This document shows, one piece after another, positions 52,822 to 61,608 of a stretch of DNA of 64,000 nucleotides (position 1 is its first letter; every line of letters starts with the position of its first letter). The notes under the pieces are model-generated. The model saw only the letters and a program-made list of their open reading frames with translations, was not told the origin of the DNA and searched no databases. Source of the DNA: CAMLJR01 sp964631955 (lineage in GTDB: Bacteria > Pseudomonadota > Gammaproteobacteria > Pseudomonadales > CAMLJR01); contig CAZWBA010000003.1 in assembly GCA_964631955.1 (NCBI GenBank), forward strand, positions 248,001 through 312,000, given 5' to 3'. The translations under genes were made by a program, and so were the position numbers.

Positions 52822-55800
52822 ATGGCCTTCACCGACACGTTCATCCGGCGACCGATTCTCGCGCTGGTCATCAATGCGCTGATTTTTCTGCTCGGCGTCG
52901 CGGCATTGCGCAGCATACCGATTCGCGAATTTCCGCTGATGGAAAACGCGACGATCACGATTACGACGCAATATCCCGGCGGCACCGCGGAAATGATTCA
53001 GGGTTTCATCACCACGCCGATTGCACAGGCCATCTCCACCGCCACCGGCATTGAATATTTATCGTCATCATCGACGGCGGGGTCGAGCACGCTCACCGCG
53101 CGATTGAAACTGAATGCCGATTCGAATCAGGCCATGACCGAAATCATGGCCAAGCTCAATCAGGTCAAATACCGGCTGCCGCGCGAAGCCTTCGACCCCG
53201 TCATCGAAAAAACCACGGGCGATCCCTCGGCGATTCTGTACATCGGTTTTTCAAGCGAGCAACTGACGCCGGGGCAGGTCAACGATTACGTCACGCGCGC
53301 GGTGCAACCCATCATCAGCAGCGTGCCCGGCGTTTCCAAAGCCAATGTCGAAGACCGGCAGATTTTTGCACTGCGCATCTGGCTCGACCCGCAACGCATG
53401 GCCGCACGCGGATTGTCGGCGGAACAGGTGGCCAGCGCGATTCAGCGCAATAATTTTCAGGCCGCGCCGGGGCAGGTGAAAGGTTCATTCGTGGTCAATG
53501 ATATCCGCGCCGAAACCGATCTCACCACCGTGCAGGAATTCAGGGAAATGGTGATTCGCGCCGATGGCGATGCGCTGGTGCGGCTCGAAGACATCGCCAC
53601 CGTCGAACTCGGTTCGCAGAGTTACGATGTGCGCGGGCTGATGAATGCAAAACCCGCCGTTTACATTCCCGTGTATGCGACACCGACCGGCAACCCGCTC
53701 GAAATCGTGCGCATCATTCGCGAAAAATTGCCGGAAATTCAGCGGACACTGCCGCCGACGATGGAGGCGCGCATCGATTTCGATGTCGCGCGTTTTGTGA
53801 AAGCCGCGATCGGTGAAGTGCGTAAAACCCTGATCGAATCGATTGCGATCGTGGTGCTGCTGATATTTTTATTTCTCGGCTCGCTCCGCTCGGTCGTGAT
53901 TCCCGTCGTCACCATTCCGCTGTCGCTGATCGGCACCGTCGCGCTCATGCTGATGCTGGGGTTTTCGATCAATCTGCTGACGTTGCTGGCGATGGTGATG
54001 GCGATCGGTCTCGTCGTCGACGACGCGATCGTCGTTGTCGAGAACGTGCATCGGCATATGGAAGAAGGTTTGTCGCCGCTCGCGGCGTCGCTGCAGGGCG
54101 CGCGCGAAATCATCGGTCCGGTGATCGCGATGACGATCACGCTCGCCGCAGTCTATACGCCTATCGGTGTGATGGGCGGCCTCACCGGCGCGCTGTTTCA
54201 GGAATTCGCGCTCACGCTCGCCGGCTCGGTGATTGTCTCGGGCGTGATCGCGCTTACGCTCTCGCCAGTGATGAGTTCGCTGCTGCTCAAACGCGAATCG
54301 CTCGATGGTCCGTTCGCGCGCCGCGTCGATCATGCATTTTCAAATCTGGCGGATGCCTACGGAAAAAAACTGCACGGCTCGCTCGCGTATCGACCGGTCA
54401 CGCTGCTGGTCGCCGTCACCGTGATCGCAAGTTTATGGTTTCTCTATACCGGCTCGCGCGCGGAGCTCGCCCCGCCCGAAGACAAGGGCACGATTCTGAT
54501 TTCGTCGAAAGGCCCGCGCTCGACCAATATCGATTACACCGAGGCCTACATGGTGGAGGCATCGCACGTGATGGCGAGCATGCCCGGTTCGTTCTTCACC
54601 TTCGCCTTCTCCGGTATCAACGGACAGAACGGTGGCTTCGGCGGCGTGCTGTTCAAACCGTGGGAAGAGCGCGAAATGAGCACGCAGGAAGTGTTGCCGC
54701 AATTGCAGAACGCACTCAACAACGTCGTCGGCCAGAACGTATTTGCATTTTTATTGCCGGCCCTGCCCGGCTCGACGGGCGGCCTGCCGGTGCAGATGGT
54801 CATCAACAGTTCGGCGCCGTATCACACCATTTACGACACGATGGAAAAACTCAAGGACGCCACGCGCAGAAGCGGCATGTTCGTTGTCGTCGACAGCGAT
54901 CTCGCTTTCGACAATCCGACCACGCGCGTGCAGATCGATCGCAGCAAAGCCAATGCGTCAGGCATCGATATGCAGACGATCGGCAATACGCTCGCCTTGT
55001 TTATCGGCGGCAATTACATCAACCGTTTCAATCTGGAGGGCCGTTCGTACGATGTGATCGTGCAGGTGCCGCGTGAAAACCGCTTCAATCCCGACGATCT
55101 CGCGCAGTTTTACGTACCGACCGCCAGCGGCGCGCAGGTGCCGCTATCGACCGTGGTGTCGCTCAAGCCGGAAATCCAGCCGAATGCGCTCACGCAATAC
55201 GCACAACTGAATGCGGCGACCCTGCAGGCGATGCCTGCGCCCGGCGTGACGATGGGCGATGCCGTGAAATTTCTCGAAGCACAGGCGGAGCAGATTCTGC
55301 CCGCAGGTTTCGGTTACGACTGGCTCGGCGATTCGCGTCAGTATGTGCAGGAAGGCAATCGGCTGATCGCGATATTCGGCATTGCGCTGGTGGTGATTTT
55401 TCTCGTGCTCGCCGCGCAATTCGATTCGCTGCGCGACCCGCTCATCATTCTGGTCACGGTGCCGCTGTCGGTTTTCGGCGCGTTGCTGCCGATTTTCCTG
55501 GGCTTCGTCACGCTGAATATTTACACGCAGATCGGCCTCGTCACGCTGATCGGTTTGATCAGCAAACACGGCATTTTGATGGTCGACTTTGCCAACAAGA
55601 TGCAGCACGAACAACGCCTCGATAAATTCGATGCGATAGTGAAAGCCGCGCAGGTGCGTCTGCGCCCGATTCTGATGACGACAGCGGCGATGGTAGTGAG
55701 TTTAATTCCGTTGTTATTCGCGAGCGGCGCGGGTGCGGAAAGCCGCTTCAATATCGGCCTCGTGATCGTGTGCGGCATGTCGATCGGTACACTGTTCACG

Positions 55801-55884
55801 CTGTTCGTATTGCCGGTGTTCTACACCTTGCTGGCGCGCGATCATCGCAAAACCAGCGAAGAACAAATGCCGATGCCGATTTAA
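52822..55884 (+). CDS. RND efflux pump, MexI-like (HAE-1)
   Basis: A 1020-residue, 12-helix proton antiporter. N-terminus AFTDTFIRRPILALVINALI; proton relay GLVVDDAIVVVENVHRHMEE; second-half helices LVVIFLVLAAQFDSLRDP and the terminal LFVLPVFYTLLARDH. By eye it is nearer to MexI/MexW-type pumps than to MexF, and clearly different from the pump at 40.5-43.7 kb. The substrate is not predictable. A hairpin of a common palindromic type lies just beyond the stop. Confidence 0.94.
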   Translation: MAFTDTFIRRPILALVINALIFLLGVAALRSIPIREFPLMENATITITTQYPGGTAEMIQGFITTPIAQAISTATGIEYLSSSSTAGSSTLTARLKLNADSNQAMTEIMAKLNQVKYRLPREAFDPVIEKTTGDPSAILYIGFSSEQLTPGQVNDYVTRAVQPIISSVPGVSKANVEDRQIFALRIWLDPQRMAARGLSAEQVASAIQRNNFQAAPGQVKGSFVVNDIRAETDLTTVQEFREMVIRADGDALVRLEDIATVELGSQSYDVRGLMNAKPAVYIPVYATPTGNPLEIVRIIREKLPEIQRTLPPTMEARIDFDVARFVKAAIGEVRKTLIESIAIVVLLIFLFLGSLRSVVIPVVTIPLSLIGTVALMLMLGFSINLLTLLAMVMAIGLVVDDAIVVVENVHRHMEEGLSPLAASLQGAREIIGPVIAMTITLAAVYTPIGVMGGLTGALFQEFALTLAGSVIVSGVIALTLSPVMSSLLLKRESLDGPFARRVDHAFSNLADAYGKKLHGSLAYRPVTLLVAVTVIASLWFLYTGSRAELAPPEDKGTILISSKGPRSTNIDYTEAYMVEASHVMASMPGSFFTFAFSGINGQNGGFGGVLFKPWEEREMSTQEVLPQLQNALNNVVGQNVFAFLLPALPGSTGGLPVQMVINSSAPYHTIYDTMEKLKDATRRSGMFVVVDSDLAFDNPTTRVQIDRSKANASGIDMQTIGNTLALFIGGNYINRFNLEGRSYDVIVQVPRENRFNPDDLAQFYVPTASGAQVPLSTVVSLKPEIQPNALTQYAQLNAATLQAMPAPGVTMGDAVKFLEAQAEQILPAGFGYDWLGDSRQYVQEGNRLIAIFGIALVVIFLVLAAQFDSLRDPLIILVTVPLSVFGALLPIFLGFVTLNIYTQIGLVTLIGLISKHGILMVDFANKMQHEQRLDKFDAIVKAAQVRLRPILMTTAAMVVSLIPLLFASGAGAESRFNIGLVIVCGMSIGTLFTLFVLPVFYTLLARDHRKTSEEQMPMPI

Positions 55885-55889
55885 TTCCG

Positions 55890-55916
55890 CAGGGGCGGAC
55901 CTGTGTGTCCGCCCTG
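55890..55916. repeat. Hairpin downstream of the MexI-like pump
   Basis: GGGCGGAC at 55893-55900 pairs perfectly with GTCCGCCC at 55907-55914 across a 6-base loop; the stem extends outward by AG/TG with one bulged G. It starts 9 bases after the pump's stop codon. There is no T-run, so a simple rho-independent terminator is unlikely. It may limit 3' exonuclease decay, or be a degenerate member of the palindromic repeats in the window. Confidence 0.6.
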
Positions 55917-55950
55917 ACCGCATCCAGGACAAAATCAAGCCGTAATCCTC

Positions 55951-55981
55951 ATATAGACATTATGTTTTTATTTGTCTATAT
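55951..55981. promoter_or_regulatory. Palindromic operator candidate of the toxin-antitoxin operon
   Basis: 9-base arms ATATAGACA (55951-55959) and TGTCTATAT (55973-55981) flank a 13-base AT-rich spacer, ending 18 bases before the antitoxin ATG. Further GACA half-sites follow (TTGGACA and GAGGACA). Antitoxin-bound palindromes at this position are usual for type II toxin-antitoxin operons, which autoregulate. Confidence 0.5.
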
Positions 55982-55999
55982 TTGGACAGAGGACAAATT

Positions 56000-56416
56000 A
56001 TGGCCGGATCGACGATCAAAGCGGCAGCGACCGCCCCCCTGGATCACAGCGACGATGATGTGCGCGTCGGCCTGAAAGCCGCGCTCAACATTCTGCAGAA
56101 ATGGCAGTGCAGCGAGGCCGAGAAGCTGGCACTGCTCGGCATCAAGCGCTCGACGCTGCATAAATACCAGGACGACCCCGCGTCGGCGCGCGCAACGACC
56201 GATCTCGCCGAGCGCGTGAGCTATCTGCTCAACATCCATCACGCACTGCGCCTGCTGTTCAGCAATCCCGAGAACGTCTACGGCTTCGTGCGGCTGGAAA
56301 ACCGCAGCGCGCCCTTCAATGGCATGACGCCGATGCAGTTCATGCAATCGGGTCGCTGCGCCGCGCTGTACGAAGTATTCCTGCATGTCGACGGCTTGCG
56401 GGGCGGACAGTGGTAG
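56000..56416 (+). CDS. Xre/ParS/MbcA-type antitoxin (DUF2384)
   Basis: A 138-residue protein. An N-terminal helical HTH-like region (about 25-75) contains LNILQKWQCSEAEKLALLGI. The C-terminal domain (about 75-138) has RVSYLLNIHHALRLLFSN, the pattern of DUF2384/MbcA-ParS antitoxins, which bind and cover RES-domain toxins. The last residues overlap the toxin start by 7 bases. The ATG at 56000 is chosen because AGAGGA lies upstream; an ATG at 55982 overlaps the operator. Confidence 0.88.
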   Translation: MAGSTIKAAATAPLDHSDDDVRVGLKAALNILQKWQCSEAEKLALLGIKRSTLHKYQDDPASARATTDLAERVSYLLNIHHALRLLFSNPENVYGFVRLENRSAPFNGMTPMQFMQSGRCAALYEVFLHVDGLRGGQW

Positions 56417-57156
56417 CGAGCGACGCCACCGCGGGCGGTGAGGCGACGTTCGACCGGACTATTTTCGACGCGCTGCCGCAAAAACGTTTTCGGGAAAAAA
56501 CCGCCTATCGTCTCGTCAATAGCAAATTCCCGCCCATCGATATTTTCGACGATGTCGCCGATAACGAAGAATTCGAAGCGCTATTCCGCCTGCAGTCGAA
56601 AACCAATCCGCGCCTGCTCGATGAAGTCGGACATATTCGTCTAATCGACCCCGAGCGCAGACCATTCGGCATCGCGGGCTGCAACTACGCACTCGGGCCG
56701 TTCACTCACATCAACCGGTCGGGCTCGCGTTTTTCGCGCGGCGAATTCGGCGTTCTTTACGCCGCCGAAACGATGGACACGGCGCTCGCCGAAACCCATT
56801 ATCACCAGCAGCGCTATTTTCAGACGCAGGTGCACGGGCTCAAATACGACCGCATCGTCATGCGCGGTTTGAAACTGAAATTCTCCGGATCGCTCATCAA
56901 TATCTGCTCGCCGAGAATCGAACAATACGGCTGGTACGATGCCGACGATTACAGCGCGGCGCAAACATTTGGCGACCTGATCAAACAGGCGGACAGGGAT
57001 GGCGTGTGGTACGACTCGGTGCGCAGACCCGGAGCGGATTGCTACGCCTTATTTTCACCGCATCTGGTCAAATCGGTTTTGCAGACGCAGCATTATGAAT
57101 TCGTGTGGAACGGGCAGCGCATCGATTCTGTCGTGCAGCTTTCCGCTCCGCAGTAG
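56410..57156 (+). CDS. RES-domain toxin (predicted NAD+-degrading)
   Basis: A 248-residue protein starting at a GTG that overlaps the antitoxin gene. The RES fold is recognisable: AYRLVNSKFPP with a conserved Arg near residue 34, RSGSRFSRGEFGVLYAAETM with a conserved Glu, TALAETHYH with a second Glu, and GVWYDSVRRPGADCYALFSP with the conserved Ser. RES toxins studied in other bacteria (e.g. MbcT, Res) degrade or phosphorolyse NAD+ and halt growth. Here that is family inference. The order antitoxin-toxin with overlap is standard for the group. The three signature positions appear intact, so the toxin may be active. Confidence 0.88.
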   Translation: MVASDATAGGEATFDRTIFDALPQKRFREKTAYRLVNSKFPPIDIFDDVADNEEFEALFRLQSKTNPRLLDEVGHIRLIDPERRPFGIAGCNYALGPFTHINRSGSRFSRGEFGVLYAAETMDTALAETHYHQQRYFQTQVHGLKYDRIVMRGLKLKFSGSLINICSPRIEQYGWYDADDYSAAQTFGDLIKQADRDGVWYDSVRRPGADCYALFSPHLVKSVLQTQHYEFVWNGQRIDSVVQLSAPQ

Positions 57157-57237
57157 CAATTATCCAGAGTCGCCCAATCGGAGAAAGCGCGCCGTGCTGC
57201 CACTCAGATATCACACATCCATCCAGAGCAATAAAAA

Positions 57238-58167
57238 ATGACTACCTCGATCGCCATCCACCCCGACTTCCAGAAAATTCCCGGTATTGCGCTTTCGTTC
57301 AACCCATTGCTGCTGACGCTGATGAATGGCGCGATGCATTGGGTGGCCGCGCGAAAGTGGGCGAAATACAAGGCGATCGTCACTGAGCACAAGGTGACGG
57401 GACTGGATGGGCATTGTGCTTCGGTGTGGCTGATCAAACCGGCCCACGTGCAAACCCCCGCTCCCGCGCTGGTGTATTGCCACGGGGGGTGGTTCATCAT
57501 GAAACACACGCCGCAGCATATTGAAAATGCCGTTCGCTATGCGCAGGAAGCCGGTTGCTGCGTCGCCTTCGTCGATTATCGGCTGGCGCACAAACATGCG
57601 TTTCCGGCGGGATTCAACGATTGTTATTCGGCGCTGGCCTGGCTGCAGCAGAACGCGGAAAAACTCGGCATCGACGCGCAGCGCATTGCCGTCGGCGGCG
57701 ACAGCGCGGGTGGCGCAATCGCGGCGGGGCTGGCGCAAAAGGCGCGGGACGAAGGCATTTCCCTGCGCGGGCAGCTGCTGATTTATCCCGTCGCCGATGC
57801 CGACTGCAAAACCGGTTCGAGCAAAGCCTTCGTCGATGTTCCGCCGTTCAGGCGCGAAACTCCGCACGCGCGCTGGGAGATGTATCTCGGCCATCCGGCA
57901 GCGACCGGGCTGCCGCCTTACGCCTCGCCGATGCACGGAAAACTGACCGGCCTGCCTGATGCGTATGTCGAAACAGGGGAGTACGATCTGTTGCGTGACG
58001 AAGGTGCGGCGTATGCGAAGGCTCTCACCGAAAACCGGGTGAATGTGACGCTGAACGAAACGAAAGGCACGGTGCACGGTTACGATCTGCTGGTGCCGAA
58101 ATCGAAGATTTCACGGGATGCAATGATGAGTCGCGTGCAGTTTTTGCAAAAGATTTTTACTTGCTGA
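57238..58167 (+). CDS. Alpha/beta hydrolase, HSL (family IV) esterase type
   Basis: A 309-residue carboxylesterase-like protein. The oxyanion HGG motif is at residues 82-84 (YCHGGWF; HGGW replaces HGGG). The nucleophile Ser156 is in GGDSAGGAIAAGLA. The acid Asp250 is in GEYDLLRDEG and His280 in TVHGYD, so the triad is complete. No signal peptide is seen; the enzyme should be cytoplasmic. It ends one base before the sirtuin ATG (stop TGA, then C, then ATG), so the two are very probably cotranscribed and coupled. The 81-bp gap after the toxin is too small to rule out linkage. Confidence 0.9.
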   Translation: MTTSIAIHPDFQKIPGIALSFNPLLLTLMNGAMHWVAARKWAKYKAIVTEHKVTGLDGHCASVWLIKPAHVQTPAPALVYCHGGWFIMKHTPQHIENAVRYAQEAGCCVAFVDYRLAHKHAFPAGFNDCYSALAWLQQNAEKLGIDAQRIAVGGDSAGGAIAAGLAQKARDEGISLRGQLLIYPVADADCKTGSSKAFVDVPPFRRETPHARWEMYLGHPAATGLPPYASPMHGKLTGLPDAYVETGEYDLLRDEGAAYAKALTENRVNVTLNETKGTVHGYDLLVPKSKISRDAMMSRVQFLQKIFTC

Positions 58168-58168
58168 C

Positions 58169-58849
58169 ATGAAAAAAAATATCGTCGTATTTACCGGGGC
58201 TGGCATCAGCGCCGAGAGCGGCATAAAAACATTTCGCGCGGCCGATGGGTTGTGGGAAGAACATCGTGTCGAAGATGTCGCCACGCCCGAAGCCTGGCGG
58301 CGCGACCCCGATCTGGTGCTGCGTTTTTACAACGGGCGTCGCCGCAGTGTCGCCAGCGCGCAGCCGAATGCCGCGCATATCGCGCTCGCACGGCTCGAAC
58401 GATTCGCCGATGTAAAAATCATCACGCAAAATATCGACGATCTGCACGAGCGCGCCGGCTCGACCGCTGTACTGCATCTGCATGGCGAAATCATGAAATC
58501 GCGCAGCACATGCGATGGCGAACTTTATGAAACGCACGGCAACGATATTCGGCCCGGCGATCTGTGTCCGCGCGGCGCACAATTGCGCCCGCATGTGGTG
58601 TGGTTCGGCGAAGCCGTGCCGATGATGGAAGCGGCAATCGAACTGGCGATGCGCGCCGATATTTTTCTCGTCGTCGGCACATCGCTCGCGGTATATCCGG
58701 CCGCATCGCTATTGCAATGCGTGCGGCCCGATGCCGAAAAATATATCGTCACGCTCGATCTTACGAATGAACCGCGACGCGATTTCATCTGGCTGAAAGA
58801 AAAAGCGTCGATCGGTGTGCCGGGGCTGGTTGAGCAATGGTTGAGTTAA
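58169..58849 (+). CDS. cobB: NAD-dependent protein deacylase, CobB/sirtuin class III type
   Basis: A 226-residue sirtuin. NAD-binding GAGISAESGIKTFRA, TQNIDDLHERAG, catalytic His105 in HLHGEI, and GTSLAVYPAAS are intact. Tyr54 and Arg57 (RFYNGR) match the YxxR signature of desuccinylase/demalonylase-type sirtuins. The usual zinc module has four cysteines in two CxxC pairs, but only Cys115 and Cys133 are visible here; each pair has lost its second Cys. It starts one base after the esterase stop. Its NAD use next to a RES toxin is suggestive, but no direct link is shown. Confidence 0.92.
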   Translation: MKKNIVVFTGAGISAESGIKTFRAADGLWEEHRVEDVATPEAWRRDPDLVLRFYNGRRRSVASAQPNAAHIALARLERFADVKIITQNIDDLHERAGSTAVLHLHGEIMKSRSTCDGELYETHGNDIRPGDLCPRGAQLRPHVVWFGEAVPMMEAAIELAMRADIFLVVGTSLAVYPAASLLQCVRPDAEKYIVTLDLTNEPRRDFIWLKEKASIGVPGLVEQWLS

Positions 58850-58853
58850 ATAA

Positions 58854-59918
58854 TTACTTCACATAAATCTGATCGAACACAGCGCCATCGACAAAGTGCT
58901 CGGCCTGTGCCTGCTTCCACGAACCGAAAACCTCATCGATACGGAACAGCGTCAGCTTTGGAAAGCGATCGAGATCAGCCTTGTCGGCGAACTCGGGTTT
59001 CGACGGCCGATAAAAATGTTTGGCAATGATGCGTTGCGCAGGCGCCGAATAGAGATGTTCGAGATACGCCTGCGCGATTTTATCGGTGCCGCGCTCCTTC
59101 GCATTTTTCTCGACGACAGCGACCGAAGGCTCGGCCAGAATGCTGATGGAAGGCACCACGATTTCGAATTTATCGCTGCCGAATTCCTTCAACAGGAGAA
59201 ACGCTTCGTTTTCCCAGGTCAACAGCACGTCGCCGATCGAACGCTCTGCAAACGTGGTGGCCGATCCGCGCGCGCCCGAATCGAGCACGGGCACATGCTG
59301 GTACAGCGCGGTGATGTAATCGCGCGCTTTTTTCTGCGCCGCAACCACTTTCGGATCGCTCGCATTTTTCACTTTATTCAAATCGCCCAGTTCCTGCTTG
59401 AGCGCCCATCCCCAGCCAGCGAGATAAGCCCAGCGCGGCGCGCCGCCGGTTTTCGGATTCGGTGTGATGACCTGAATATCGCCCTTAATCAGATCGCCCC
59501 AGTCGCGCACATTTTTCGGATTGCCCTTGCGCACGAGAAAAACGATGGTCGATGTGTACGGAGAGCTGTTGCCCGGCAACCGGTTTTGCCAGTCGAGTGG
59601 AATTTTTTTGCTGCGCGCGGCAATTTCATCGATATCGTTCGCCAGCGCCAGCGTGACCACATCGGCGGCGAGTCCATCGATCACCGAGCGCGCCTGCTTG
59701 CCGGATCCGCCGTGCGATTGCTGCACTTTTACGGTGTCGCCGGTTTTACTTTTCCAGTAATCACCGAACAACGGATTGTATTCCTGATACAACTCGCGCG
59801 TCGGATCGTACGACACATTCAGCAATGTATATTCAGCCGCCGCTGCAGCTGTGGAGAAATGCAGTGCGCCCAGCGCGAGCGAAGCGAAGGCTAAACGTTT
59901 TCCGAGCGATGCGAGCAT
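58854..59918 (-). CDS. sbp: Sulfate/thiosulfate ABC transporter substrate-binding protein
   Basis: A 354-residue periplasmic binding protein. A signal peptide (to about residue 27) is followed by YTLLNVSYDPTRELYQEYN, QSHGGSGKQARSVIDGL and KIPLDWQNRLPGNSSPYTST, which form the sulfate pocket of the Sbp/CysP family. The later ALALANDIDEI-like and ENEAFLLLKEF stretches also match. No membrane or ATPase components of the transporter are near, so it would work with a system encoded elsewhere. It is convergent with cobB (4 bp apart) and divergent from the lipoprotein gene. Confidence 0.93.
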   Translation of the reverse strand: MLASLGKRLAFASLALGALHFSTAAAAAEYTLLNVSYDPTRELYQEYNPLFGDYWKSKTGDTVKVQQSHGGSGKQARSVIDGLAADVVTLALANDIDEIAARSKKIPLDWQNRLPGNSSPYTSTIVFLVRKGNPKNVRDWGDLIKGDIQVITPNPKTGGAPRWAYLAGWGWALKQELGDLNKVKNASDPKVVAAQKKARDYITALYQHVPVLDSGARGSATTFAERSIGDVLLTWENEAFLLLKEFGSDKFEIVVPSISILAEPSVAVVEKNAKERGTDKIAQAYLEHLYSAPAQRIIAKHFYRPSKPEFADKADLDRFPKLTLFRIDEVFGSWKQAQAEHFVDGAVFDQIYVK

Positions 59919-60201
59919 GGGTAATCCTTGAATATTCGTTGTTGTCGGCGTGCACTTTAAACAGCAGTGGCAAATTGAAAAAATATTGTTTTCTTATTAG
60001 CTAATGCTCAAAAAAACAGTTCGCTGCCGTTCATCTACATTTATAGCGAGTTATTTTTTCTTTACTACACTTCGTCAGGGCCGGCGCTAATGTGAGCCAC
60101 TCACGTTCGACTTTCGCCGCTGCCCGATCAAAAAATGTGCACCACTAACGGTGTCGCTCAGTTGCTTAAAACTTGTATGCCCGACTAAGGAGTTCTGCAT
60201 C

Positions 60202-61521
60202 ATGCGGTTTGCAGCCAATCATTTTTCCCGTCTCACTCTGGCTTCTGTCATTGCCCTGCTCTGCGCCTGCGGCGGCGGTGGAGGCGGCCATCACAGCGCT
60301 GAAAATTCGAACGGTGGAAGCAATAACGGCGGCGGCAATACGTCCGCACCCACACAAACCGGCACATTGACCGATAGTGCGGTCGCCGGCGTTCGCTATG
60401 AAACCAGTGGCGGCTACAGCGGCACCACCGATGCACAGGGTCATTTTCTCTACAACGTGGGCGAAACCGTCACCTTCAAAATCGGCGATCTGACACTGGG
60501 TGAAATTACGCCGAGCGGCACCGAAGCGACCGTCACCCCGATCGAGCTGGCCACCAGCGCAGCGGGCGTGGTCAACACCGATAAAGTCACCAATCTGCTG
60601 GTGCTGCTGCAATCGCTCGATAGCGATGGCGATCCGGACAACGGCATCAATATCCCTGCGTCCGCCGCGACGGCTATCACCGGAAACACGGCAACATCGA
60701 TCCAGCTCGACACCGATCCGACATCGTTTTCCAGCAATCCGAATCTGACCAGCGTGGTGCAGCAGGCAAACGGTTCCAGCGCCACCGTGGTCAGCACGGC
60801 GCAGGCGCTCGATCATTTCAAGGAAAACTTCCTGAATCAGCTGGCGGGAACCTGGGTTTTTGCTCCGGGCTCCGAAGAGAAAATCGTGTTTCGCTTCAAC
60901 AAGACCGGCGATTACATCATGGGTGAATACGCGCCCGAGGATGATAGCGGCGGCAGCGGCATCGAGCGCGGCACCATTGCCTGGGAGCCGACGACGGGTG
61001 AAATCACCGCTGACAATTTCAGCGTTGATACCAATGGCGAGTGGGGACTCAGCCATCCGTACGATGAAAAATTATTTCTCGCGCTGGAAGGCGAAAACAC
61101 CCTCCTGGTTACCATAAAGGAAGGCGATGAGCAGGAAGTGTTGCGACTGAGCCGCGTGCAGGCGTCCAGCAATGATATCGGCGGCCTCTGGGCGAAGGAT
61201 GACGGCACCAATTTCGGCAAGCAGCAATTCATTTTCTTCGCCACCGGCCAGTACATGATGCTCGATCCCGTCGGCGATGAAGACGAGGTGGGTTGCGGCG
61301 AGCCCGGTCTGGAATTGGGCAGTTATCTATTCAGCAATAATCAGCTGAGCTTTTCGAATATTGTCGAAGACACCAACGGCTGCGCCGGTGTGCACGACGA
61401 TGAAGACGATAGCTACGGCGTTTTCACAACAACGCTGGACAATGCCAACGGCAAACTCACGGCGGAAGCAGATGGCGATACCTTCTCTCTTTACCGCGAA
61501 GGTGTAGCGCCAACACCGTAA
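60202..61521 (+). CDS. Lipoprotein with a Gly-rich linker and two similar C-terminal modules
   Basis: A 439-residue lipoprotein of unknown function. The signal ends ALLCACGG, so the acylated Cys starts a Gly-rich linker (GGGGGGHH, then Asn/Gly/Ser repeats to about residue 50). An N-terminal module (about 50-190) has TDSAVAGVRYETSGGYSGTT and DLTLGEITPSG. Then two modules of about 105 residues (about 212-320 and 325-430) align with each other: LAGTWVF/IGGLWAK openings, FRFNKTGDYIMGEY/IFFATGQYMMLDP and closing LRLSR/FSLYR, like a duplicated lipocalin-type sheet. The ATG at 60202 has AAGGAG about 9 bases upstream. Single gene, closed by a terminator. Confidence 0.8.
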   Translation: MRFAANHFSRLTLASVIALLCACGGGGGGHHSAENSNGGSNNGGGNTSAPTQTGTLTDSAVAGVRYETSGGYSGTTDAQGHFLYNVGETVTFKIGDLTLGEITPSGTEATVTPIELATSAAGVVNTDKVTNLLVLLQSLDSDGDPDNGINIPASAATAITGNTATSIQLDTDPTSFSSNPNLTSVVQQANGSSATVVSTAQALDHFKENFLNQLAGTWVFAPGSEEKIVFRFNKTGDYIMGEYAPEDDSGGSGIERGTIAWEPTTGEITADNFSVDTNGEWGLSHPYDEKLFLALEGENTLLVTIKEGDEQEVLRLSRVQASSNDIGGLWAKDDGTNFGKQQFIFFATGQYMMLDPVGDEDEVGCGEPGLELGSYLFSNNQLSFSNIVEDTNGCAGVHDDEDDSYGVFTTTLDNANGKLTAEADGDTFSLYREGVAPTP

Positions 61522-61536
61522 TACGGGCCAGCGAAA

Positions 61537-61567
61537 AGCCCGGCTGTATGCGCAGCCGGGCTTTTTT
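61537..61567 (+). terminator. Rho-independent terminator of the lipoprotein gene
   Basis: A perfect 10-bp stem, AGCCCGGCTG (61537-61546) with CAGCCGGGCT (61553-61562), has a 6-base loop and a six-T run. It begins 15 bases after the stop codon. This is the clearest terminator in the window. Confidence 0.93.
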
Positions 61568-61608
61568 ATGTGCGGGAGAAATTCGTCGCTCTCAACGATT
61601 CGCGACTT

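Noticed and set aside
60091..60105. GTGAG-CCA-CTCAC palindrome upstream of the lipoprotein gene
   Set aside because: Short arms in a single place with no partner site or known regulator nearby; could be chance.
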